DNA of 5,567 nucleotides from Bacteroidales bacterium (GTDB lineage Bacteria; Bacteroidota; Bacteroidia; Bacteroidales; P3). The stretch is from the NCBI GenBank assembly GCA_017647065.1, contig JAGCLI010000052.1:1-5567 (forward strand). The letters are read 5' to 3'. The notes under the pieces were generated by a model, which saw only the letters and a program-made list of their open reading frames with translations, was not told where the DNA came from and searched no databases. The translations under genes were made by a program, and so were the position numbers. Shown here piece by piece: positions 1 through 5,567 of the stretch (position 1 is its first letter; the number at the start of each line of letters is the position of its first letter).

Positions 1-63
1 CATTTGGCGTTAAGTGGTGGTAAAACAAATTTATTTTTATTGCAAACGGACTTACGAAGGTGG
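1..63. other. Non-coding stretch downstream of the S41 protease gene
   Basis: I find no supportable gene in these 63 bases. The protease stop codon lies at 64-66 on the minus strand, so this is its 3' flank. Plus frame 1 is open from the edge to a TAG at 100-102, but it runs mostly antisense to the protease and its translation resembles nothing I know. Frames 2 and 3 close within about 25 bases. The first three bases (CAT) would read ATG on the minus strand and could start the next gene beyond the edge, but a single codon proves nothing. No convincing stem plus T-run terminator is visible. Confidence 0.5.
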
Positions 64-1698
64 TTATTTGTCTTGTTTTATTATTTCTATAGCCTGTTGT
101 AGTTCTTTGTCGTTCTCTTTTACAACCATGTAATAGTATTTTACTCCGTAAAGATTGCGAGCGATGAGTGCTTTAAGGGTTGAGGCGATATAAATGTCGG
201 ATTCTTTGTTCATATCCTTCATTTTTTCGTCTTCTTTTGAGGCGTTTTCTATTATTTCTTTTACTAATTTGTCTTTTTCGGTAAGGGCTTTTGCGTAGTC
301 TTCATAAGAACGATAGCAAGATGTTGAATCTTCTATTTCTTTCTTTAAATAGTTGATGACAATTTGATTAACCCATTCTTTTTTTATTTGTATTTTTTCT
401 ACGCCTTCTTGTTTTGCGTAGTTTTCAAACTCTTTTAATAGTCCTAATTTTTCGTATTCTTTTTCAAATGTGGTGAAATCGGGTGCTTTTTTAAGGAAAT
501 CTTCTCTGTTTTCTTCAACCCAACTTAGTGCAAAGGAGTTAAAAAGACCTTTTGAGCGTAAGTTGATAAGATAATCGCTTGCTCTTGAAGTATCTTGTGG
601 GATAACAACATCTGGCATTATTCCCCACGCGATACTATCTGCTGTATTGGCTGAGTCTTGTTCTGCTGTGTATGGTTTTTGAATACATCTTCCGCTTGGA
701 GTGTAGTATCTTGATGTTGTAAGACGTATTTGGCTTTTGTCTTCGAGCGTAAAAGGACGTTGAACTAAACCTTTTCCGAATGTTCTTTGTCCAACAATTT
801 TTCCTCTCTTCCAATCTTGTACTGCTCCACTAACGATTTCGGAGGCTGAGGCTGTGTATTCATCTACTAAAATCACAAGTCCTCCTTCTTCCCAAAGACC
901 TTTTCTTGTTGCGTCGTAGGTTTGTTTTGGTGAATGTATGCCTTGTGTATATACTATTGTCTTATTGCCTGATAAAAAGTGATCTCCAATTTCAAATGCT
1001 ATGTTTAAATAGCCTCCTCCATTGCTTCGTAAATCGAAAATCAAATCTTTCATTCCTTGTTCTTTGAGTTCTTTTATTGCTTGAGAGAATTCATCGGTTG
1101 AGGTTTGAGCAAAACGATTCAAACGTATATATCCAATTGAATCATCGAGCATAAACCAAGTGTCAATGCTATGAATAGGTATTTTATCTCTTGTTATGTT
1201 GAATGTTATAGGCTCTTTTCTGTTTGCTCTTTTAACACTTACTTTTACCTTTGAGCCTTTTTCGCCCCTTAGGTTTTTGAAAACCCAATCGTTTTTTATT
1301 GAATCTCCTGTTGCGTGTTTGTCATCTACCTTTATTATAATGTCTCCTGCAAACATTCCAACCTTTTCGGCAGGTCCTCCGCTTATTACCTCTACTACGT
1401 GAATGCTATCGTTAAGCAATTGAAAACTAACGCCAATTCCATCAAAGTTGCCTTCCAATGGTTCGTTCATTTTCTTTACTTCGTCTTTGTTTATGAAAAC
1501 TGAATGAGGGTCAAGTTCTTTTAACATAGCCTCTATTCCTTTTTCGGATATTTTTTCTAAGTTGGTAGTATCTACATAAAAATAATTTATCAAGGCTAAG
1601 GTTTGTCCTGTCTTTGTTGTGGCAAATCTTAAAGTATCGTTTTGTGAAAAAGAAAGCAAACTGCTTAATAAAAAACAAAATAAAATAACTCTTTTCAT
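64..1698 (-). CDS. Secreted S41-family C-terminal processing protease (PDZ domain)
   Basis: This is a tail-specific serine protease of the CtpA/CtpB/Prc type, expected to act outside the inner membrane and degrade or trim proteins from their C-terminus. The product is 544 residues. Residues 1-19 form a signal peptide: MKR, a hydrophobic core, then SFS-Q, with likely cleavage near residue 18 or 19. There is no lipobox. A PDZ domain spans about 83-168 (start GNFDGIGVSF; GGPAEKVGMFAGDII at 107-121). The protease core follows: DLRSNGGGYL at 222-231, TASASEIVSG at 282-291, and VGQRTFGKGLVQ at 302-313. By spacing against CtpB, the catalytic residues are Ser284, Lys309 and Gln313, all present. About 170 residues after the core (from about 375) are lysine/glutamate-rich and probably helical; such C-terminal regions are usual in this family in Bacteroidota. 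I chose the ATG at 1696-1698 rather than the in-frame TTG at 1708-1710, because the ATG puts MKR directly before the hydrophobic core. Substrates cannot be told from sequence. It is transcribed divergently from lepB. Confidence 0.93.
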   Translation of the reverse strand: MKRVILFCFLLSSLLSFSQNDTLRFATTKTGQTLALINYFYVDTTNLEKISEKGIEAMLKELDPHSVFINKDEVKKMNEPLEGNFDGIGVSFQLLNDSIHVVEVISGGPAEKVGMFAGDIIIKVDDKHATGDSIKNDWVFKNLRGEKGSKVKVSVKRANRKEPITFNITRDKIPIHSIDTWFMLDDSIGYIRLNRFAQTSTDEFSQAIKELKEQGMKDLIFDLRSNGGGYLNIAFEIGDHFLSGNKTIVYTQGIHSPKQTYDATRKGLWEEGGLVILVDEYTASASEIVSGAVQDWKRGKIVGQRTFGKGLVQRPFTLEDKSQIRLTTSRYYTPSGRCIQKPYTAEQDSANTADSIAWGIMPDVVIPQDTSRASDYLINLRSKGLFNSFALSWVEENREDFLKKAPDFTTFEKEYEKLGLLKEFENYAKQEGVEKIQIKKEWVNQIVINYLKKEIEDSTSCYRSYEDYAKALTEKDKLVKEIIENASKEDEKMKDMNKESDIYIASTLKALIARNLYGVKYYYMVVKENDKELQQAIEIIKQDK

Positions 1699-1768
1699 AT
1701 TTATTGACAATATTTATTTAGTGTTTAACGTTAGTTTTATTGTTTTATTTTAATAAAATTGTAATATT
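1699..1768. promoter_or_regulatory. Divergent intergenic region, S41 protease / lepB promoters
   Basis: These 70 bp separate two divergent start codons, so they should hold promoters for both genes. I cannot fix either. The best plus-strand match to the Bacteroidota -7 element TAnnTTTG is TAGTTTTA at 1732-1739, with one mismatch. A TTGACA stands at 1704-1709, but its distance is longer than the usual spacing. A second near match, TAAAATTG at 1754-1761, lies so close to the lepB ATG that it would leave almost no leader. An 8-bp perfect palindrome TAACGTTA lies at 1726-1733. A 7-bp inverted repeat (TTTTATT at 1743-1749, AATAAAA at 1752-1758) may only reflect base composition. Neither gene has a Shine-Dalgarno-like purine run before its start, as is common in Bacteroidota. 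Confidence 0.5.
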
Positions 1769-3457
1769 ATGGATATTTATTTGATTTGTATTTTATTGGC
1801 TTTTGTTGTTTCCGTAGTAGGTTTGTGGAAAATATTTGAAAAAGCAGGCGAAAAACCATATTATGTTTTGATTCCATTTTGGAATATCTGGGTATGGATA
1901 AAGATAATTGATAAGAAAAAATGGTGGTTTCTATACTCTTTGATTCCTTTTCTTAATGTCTTTATTATAATGCTTATGATTGTAGAGACGGTTAAGTGTT
2001 TTAGAAAAAATGGTTTTTGGTATCAATTACTCTCTATTTTAATCCCTTTTGTTATTCTTCCTATTCTTGGATTTTCTAAAAAAGAAACTTATACGCATCC
2101 AAAAGATTTACCAACTTTTAAGATTTCTACTATAAGAGATTGGGTTGATAGTATCGTTTTTGCTATTGTTGCAGCAAGTGTTATAAGAACATATTTCTTT
2201 GAAAGTTATATGATACCTTCTTCTTCTATGGAAAAAAGTTTGTTGGTGGGAGATTGTTTGTTTGTAAGTAAGTTAGCCTATGGTCCAAGGGTACCTAACA
2301 CTCCTTTGGCTTTACCTCTTATGCATCATACAATACCTGGACTCAACATAAAGAGTTATCTTGATTGGATTGAGCTTGATTATCATCGTTTACCAGGGTT
2401 TGGAAAAGTTGAAAGAGGCGATGCAGTGGTGTTTAATTATCCTGATGGTGATACGGTTTCTACTTTTTATCAATCAAATGAAAGTTATTATTCTCTTGTA
2501 AGAAGATATGGACGAGATAGAGTTTGGAGTAATAAAGATGAGTTTGGAGAAATAATTTCGCGTCCAATAGACAAGAAAGAAAATTTCATAAAAACTTGTA
2601 TAGGATTGCCAGGAGAGGTGCTTTCAATTGAGAATGCAGTGGTGCATATCAATGGAAAACCTATGGAAAGTCCAGAAGATTTTCAATTAACTCATAGAAT
2701 AATTACAAAAGAAAATAATACATTAAATGAAAGTGAACTTTTGGATCTTGGAGTAAGTAAAGAAGATATGGCAATGATGTATTATTTTTATTATCTTCCT
2801 CTTTCTCAAACACAAATAGAAACTTTAACTACTAATCCTTTTGTAGAGGTGGAACCATTGAATGAAGATGTACAATTGTCTTCTCAACAAACAAAATATT
2901 ACTGCAAATTATTTATCCACCCTGATATTTACGATAAACAAAGTTTTCTTTTGCAAGCAGGAATTGATACAATGTCTATCAATAATTTAAAGAATTATGC
3001 AACCCTTCCTTTGTCAAAAGAAATAAAACAAGCGATAGAAAAGTTTCCTTATGTTGAAAGCATTGAGCCTGTGATAACAAAAAAAGGATTTAATGACCCT
3101 GCAATGTTCCCTCACAAAGATTTGGGCTGGAATAATGATAATTATGGTCCTATAACTATTCCTAAAAAAGGAATGAAAGTAAAACTTACACAAGATAATA
3201 TAGCTTTTTATCAAAGAGCAATTGAAGTTTTTGAAAAACAAAAGGCAACAGTAGGGGAAGAATATACCTTTAAAATGGATTATTATTTTATGATGGGAGA
3301 TAATCGTCATAATTCAGCCGATTCTCGCTATTGGGGATTTGTTCCAGAGGATCATATAGTTGGAAAAGCTTCTGTTGTGTGGATGTCGTTTAATAAAGAT
3401 CAAAACTCATTCCTAAAAAAGATTCGTTGGAATAGAATTTTTAAAACAGTGAACTAA
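1769..3457 (+). CDS. lepB: Signal peptidase I with N-terminal extra membrane domain
   Basis: The product is the membrane-bound serine/lysine endopeptidase (S26A) that removes signal peptides from proteins exported by Sec or Tat, with its active site on the periplasmic face. It has 562 residues, against 324 in E. coli. Residues 1 to about 102 carry several hydrophobic segments with IPFWNIWVWIKII at 35-47 and IPFLNVFIIML at 59-69. This pattern resembles DUF5684-like domains fused to signal peptidases in Bacteroidota. A further transmembrane segment lies near 127-144. The catalytic part follows. Box B is PSSSMEKSLLVGDCLFVSK (150-168) with nucleophile Ser153. Box C is GKVERGDAVVF (212-222). Box D is FIKTCIGLPGEV (273-284) with general base Lys275. 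Box E is GDNRHNSADSRYWGF (510-524). The B-to-D and D-to-E intervals are about 120 and 235 residues, compared with roughly 55 and 127 in E. coli; the added sequence is charged and without membrane segments. The ATG start sits directly before the first hydrophobic segment. The gene stands alone on the plus strand. Confidence 0.96.
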   Translation: MDIYLICILLAFVVSVVGLWKIFEKAGEKPYYVLIPFWNIWVWIKIIDKKKWWFLYSLIPFLNVFIIMLMIVETVKCFRKNGFWYQLLSILIPFVILPILGFSKKETYTHPKDLPTFKISTIRDWVDSIVFAIVAASVIRTYFFESYMIPSSSMEKSLLVGDCLFVSKLAYGPRVPNTPLALPLMHHTIPGLNIKSYLDWIELDYHRLPGFGKVERGDAVVFNYPDGDTVSTFYQSNESYYSLVRRYGRDRVWSNKDEFGEIISRPIDKKENFIKTCIGLPGEVLSIENAVVHINGKPMESPEDFQLTHRIITKENNTLNESELLDLGVSKEDMAMMYYFYYLPLSQTQIETLTTNPFVEVEPLNEDVQLSSQQTKYYCKLFIHPDIYDKQSFLLQAGIDTMSINNLKNYATLPLSKEIKQAIEKFPYVESIEPVITKKGFNDPAMFPHKDLGWNNDNYGPITIPKKGMKVKLTQDNIAFYQRAIEVFEKQKATVGEEYTFKMDYYFMMGDNRHNSADSRYWGFVPEDHIVGKASVVWMSFNKDQNSFLKKIRWNRIFKTVN

Positions 3458-3484
3458 TATTTCTTGAAATAAAACAAAGAAATA
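3458..3484. terminator. Possible weak bidirectional terminator between lepB and the helicase gene
   Basis: The 33 bp between two convergent stop codons contain a perfect 8-bp inverted repeat: TATTTCTT at 3458-3465 and AAGAAATA at 3477-3484, separated by 11 bases. It begins directly after the lepB TAA. The position is where a shared terminator is expected. The stem has only one G-C pair and no uninterrupted T-run follows it on either strand, so it is weak as an intrinsic terminator and may be chance in AT-rich DNA. Confidence 0.3.
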
Positions 3485-3490
3485 ATAATC

Positions 3491-4870
3491 TTATTCTAAG
3501 AAAAATTCTTCGGAAAAGTTCACTAAGAAAATTTGTTCTCTTGCTCGTGTTACTGCGGTATAGAGCCAACGGAAGTAGTCTTGATTTATTGCTTCTGAGG
3601 CTGGGACTTCGTTCAGCACAAATGCGGTGTGCCAATCTCCTCCTTGTGCTTTGTGGCAGGTAATGGCTTTTGAAAATTTTACTTGTAAGGCGTTGAAATA
3701 TTTATCTTCTTTTACAGCTTTGTGAATGAGTGCTTTGTTGTTGCAATCTTTTTGATAGTAAGAAAAAATCGCCTCATAGAGTTGTCTTTCTTTTTCTTGT
3801 GATAGGTGGGCTTGTTTTTCGCTTAGGGTATCGAGCATAATAGTTAGTTCTATAGGTATTTTGCTTTCGTTAATCCTTGCTTCAATATTAGCAAAATTGA
3901 ATCCGAATTTTTCTTCGTAAGAATATATATTAGTGACCTCTACTATATCTCCGTTTGCTATGAAGTCGGAATATTCATTTTCCGTTTGCCAATAATAGTT
4001 GTTGCGAATTGACATTAGTTTTTCGCCAATATCTATTATGTTTTCTTTTTCTAAAATTCTGTTTCTAATGTATTGATTGAGTTGATTGGCGGCAAAGTTG
4101 CTTCTTGTTACGACTACTACTTCTTTTTCGCCGATTTGTCGGTACTGATTGACGAGTGTATCTTCAAAATCAATAGCTTCTATTTGTTTAAAGTCTTTGT
4201 GGTTTTGTGTTTTGAAGATTGGCAGTTGCAATTTGTTGTTTAAAGCCCAACGAATGTTTGCTGCATTTTTCAAAATTCCCGATTGCAAGGCTTGTCTTAC
4301 TACTTGTGTTAGTTGATAATATTCTATTGGTTCAAAAAATCTTTGTCTTAAATAATTAGGATTAAGAGCGAAAGACTCATTACTGCCAACGGGTGGAAGT
4401 TGAGCTTTGTCTCCAAGAAGTATTACCTTGTTTTTTACTCCGTTTTTCACGTAAGAGAATAAGTCTGAAAGTAAATTATCGCCTTCTCCTATCATTGAGG
4501 CTTCGTCAATTATGTAAAGGGTGTGGTGATTCTTGTTTTCTTTTAGTTTAAGGCATATATTTGAATAATAATCTGTTTGAGTGTAGTAGATTTTTTTATG
4601 AATTGTGTAGGCTTGTTGTAAGGAACGATTGCTTAATACTTTGGCTGCTCGTCCTGTTGGTGCGAGTAATTCTGTCCTTATATTATAATAAGGTAGTGTT
4701 TTGATCAGTGCAGAAATTATTGTGGTTTTTCCTGTGCCTGCATAGCCGTCTAAAATAAAGATATTGCAGTCGTCTTTGTGAAAAATAAAGTTTGAGAGAT
4801 TTTTTACAAGATTTTCTTGATCTTGTGTTAAGGGGAAATTACAGAAATTTTCTATTTGTTTTATAAACAT
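3491..4870 (-). CDS. RecD/Dda-like SF1B ATP-dependent DNA helicase
   Basis: This is a 459-residue superfamily 1B helicase, expected to move 5' to 3' on single-stranded DNA and unwind duplexes in the cytoplasm. The helicase motifs appear in order. Motif I (Walker A) is GYAGTGKTT at 42-50. Motif Ia is APTGRAAKVLS at 70-80. Motif II (Walker B) is IIDEASMI at 120-127. Motif III is LLGDKAQLPPVG at 151-162. The QVVRQ segment at 189-193 probably supplies a motif IV arginine. Motif V is ITCHKAQGGDW at 403-413, and motif VI is YTAVTRARE at 437-445. The length is close to phage T4 Dda (439 residues) and far below RecD2 (over 700), because the N-terminal extension of RecD2 is absent. The GDIVEV strand at 307-312 lies in the region that often forms an SH3-like fold. 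No RecB or RecC partner is in view, so it is probably not a RecBCD subunit. The ATG follows directly on the apbE TAG. The cellular role is not determinable here; DNA repair or recombination is likely. Confidence 0.9.
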   Translation of the reverse strand: MFIKQIENFCNFPLTQDQENLVKNLSNFIFHKDDCNIFILDGYAGTGKTTIISALIKTLPYYNIRTELLAPTGRAAKVLSNRSLQQAYTIHKKIYYTQTDYYSNICLKLKENKNHHTLYIIDEASMIGEGDNLLSDLFSYVKNGVKNKVILLGDKAQLPPVGSNESFALNPNYLRQRFFEPIEYYQLTQVVRQALQSGILKNAANIRWALNNKLQLPIFKTQNHKDFKQIEAIDFEDTLVNQYRQIGEKEVVVVTRSNFAANQLNQYIRNRILEKENIIDIGEKLMSIRNNYYWQTENEYSDFIANGDIVEVTNIYSYEEKFGFNFANIEARINESKIPIELTIMLDTLSEKQAHLSQEKERQLYEAIFSYYQKDCNNKALIHKAVKEDKYFNALQVKFSKAITCHKAQGGDWHTAFVLNEVPASEAINQDYFRWLYTAVTRAREQIFLVNFSEEFFLE

Positions 4871-4873
4871 CTA
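4868..4873 (-). other. Stop-start junction TAGATG between apbE and the helicase gene
   Basis: On the minus strand the apbE stop TAG (4873-4871) is followed at once by the helicase ATG (4870-4868). With no intergenic base there is no room for a promoter of the usual kind, so the helicase must be read from the apbE transcript or from a promoter inside apbE. The preceding bases AAAAGCAGAA form no strong Shine-Dalgarno match; re-initiation by the terminating ribosome is a reasonable inference. Confidence 0.85.
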
Positions 4874-5567
4874 TTCTGCTTTTTCTAATATTTGGTCAAG
4901 ATTTTTTGTGTGTGTGGTTTCTATTTCTCCTTCTTTGGTTGAATAGATGAAAATAGCATCATATTCTGGGTGAGTATTGAGAAACTCTTCTGCTTTTTCT
5001 TTTCCCATTACCATAAAGGCAGTTGCTAATCCGTCAGCCGTTGTTGCATCTTGTGCAATCACAGAAACGCTTAGCAAATTGTGCGACACAGAGCACCCGG
5101 TCTTTGGATTTATTGTGTGAGAAAGGCGAATTCCGTCTTCTTCTATGTATTTTCTGTAATTGCCACTTGTAACTATTGATTTGTTTTCAAGTTTTATGAA
5201 ACTATTATACTCTCTTTCTGCATACATATCTTTGGATGGCTCCTCTATTGCTACTCTCCATTGTTGTCCATCGGGCTTTTTCCCGCTTGCAAATACTTCT
5301 CCGCCTACATCTACTATGTGTTGATTGATGTTATTGCGTTTTAAATAATTGCTTATTTGGTCTGTGGTGTATCCTTGTGCGATTGCGTTGAAGTCTATCT
5401 TGGTTTGAGGATATTGTTTTATTAGTTTGTCGTCTTCTAATCGTAATTTTTCATATCCAACATAAAGCATCATTGAGTCTATTTCTTGCTTTGAAAGTTT
5501 TTTTCTTTCTTTTGCAGCAAAACCATGTGCTTCTATCAATGCTCCAAGGCTAATATCGAAATTTCCA
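4871..5567 (-). CDS. apbE: FAD:protein FMN transferase (ApbE family), 5' end cut by window edge
   Basis: The enzyme takes FMN from FAD and links it covalently to a Thr or Ser of target proteins, typically Na+-translocating NADH:quinone reductase or Rnf subunits and other exported flavoproteins. The C-terminal 231 residues are visible and the reading frame stays open to the edge, starting within GNFDISLGALIEAHGF, the equivalent of the family's 'G.FD.T.GPL...WGF'. Full-length members are about 330-350 residues, so roughly 100 are missing, including any signal peptide or lipobox. Visible motifs, numbered from the edge, are IDFNAIAQGYTTD (57-69), IVDVGGEV (84-91), TSGNYRKY (133-140), HTINPKTG (150-157, with the conserved His of the FAD site) and DATTADGLATA (173-183, the Mg2+-binding segment). 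An in-frame TTG at 5537-5539 should not be taken as the start, since conserved family sequence continues upstream. The TAG stop abuts the helicase ATG. Its target flavoprotein is not in the window. Confidence 0.93.
   Translation of the reverse strand, partial: GNFDISLGALIEAHGFAAKERKKLSKQEIDSMMLYVGYEKLRLEDDKLIKQYPQTKIDFNAIAQGYTTDQISNYLKRNNINQHIVDVGGEVFASGKKPDGQQWRVAIEEPSKDMYAEREYNSFIKLENKSIVTSGNYRKYIEEDGIRLSHTINPKTGCSVSHNLLSVSVIAQDATTADGLATAFMVMGKEKAEEFLNTHPEYDAIFIYSTKEGEIETTHTKNLDQILEKAE

Noticed and set aside
1..102. Plus-strand frame open from the window edge, as the tail of an upstream gene
   Set aside because: Only 33 codons are visible, about a third of them antisense to the protease gene, and no recognisable protein family is apparent.
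1196..1503. Two short plus-strand open frames of 68 and 62 codons inside the S41 protease gene
   Set aside because: They lie entirely antisense to a strongly supported protease (PDZ domain region) and have no recognisable motif or start context of their own.
1699..1710. In-frame TTG at 1708-1710 as the start of the S41 protease
   Set aside because: It adds only four residues before an ATG that begins a textbook signal peptide (MKR plus hydrophobic core), so the ATG at 1698 is preferred.
3014..3310. Minus-strand open frame of 98 codons within lepB
   Set aside because: It is antisense to the insertion and box E of signal peptidase I. Its Phe/Ile/Tyr/His-rich translation is what the complement of AT-rich coding DNA gives.
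3441..3635. Minus-strand open frame of 64 codons at the lepB/helicase boundary
   Set aside because: It overlaps the 3' end of the helicase gene in another frame on the same strand, covering motifs V-VI of the helicase, and has no motif of its own.
3491..4870. The helicase as part of a phage-defence or RecBCD system
   Set aside because: No nuclease, RecB, RecC or other defence gene lies beside it. Its neighbours are apbE and lepB, and the short Dda-like form is a common chromosomal protein.
5537..5539. TTG as the start codon of the ApbE gene
   Set aside because: The frame stays open to the window edge and the upstream residues GNFDISLGA match conserved ApbE sequence, so this codon is an internal leucine.

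Overview
The window is an AT-rich stretch of bacterial chromosome that fits the phylum Bacteroidota. Four observations point that way. The signal peptidase I carries an extra N-terminal membrane domain and long insertions between its catalytic boxes. The secreted S41 protease has a signal peptide ending in '...FSQ'. No purine-rich Shine-Dalgarno sequence stands before any of the three visible starts. The RecD/Dda-type helicase is of the short, roughly 460-residue form. I cannot place the organism below phylum with confidence; a member of the Bacteroidales or Flavobacteriia is plausible.

Layout. Positions 1-63 are non-coding as far as I can see. Positions 64-1698 (minus) encode a secreted S41-family C-terminal processing protease with a PDZ domain and an intact Ser/Lys/Gln active site. 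A 70-bp divergent intergenic region (1699-1768) separates it from lepB (1769-3457, plus), the membrane-bound signal peptidase I, with all catalytic boxes intact. lepB converges on the next gene across only 33 bp (3458-3490), which hold a small AT-rich inverted repeat. Positions 3491-4870 (minus) encode an SF1B RecD/Dda-like DNA helicase. The gene upstream of it on the same strand (4871 to the window edge) is an ApbE-type FAD:protein FMN transferase whose 5' end is cut off. Its TAG stop abuts the helicase ATG with no base between, so the two are almost certainly co-transcribed.

How the genes fit together. Three of the four products belong to the cell envelope. LepB cleaves signal peptides at the membrane, and the S41 protease is itself a likely LepB substrate. 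ApbE covalently attaches FMN to exported or membrane redox proteins such as Nqr/Rnf subunits. The helicase is a cytoplasmic DNA-processing enzyme with no evident functional link to ApbE beyond the shared transcript. All four are ordinary chromosomal gene types. I found no mobile element, CRISPR array, RNA gene, defence cassette or clear new system, and the findings are scored low to reflect that.
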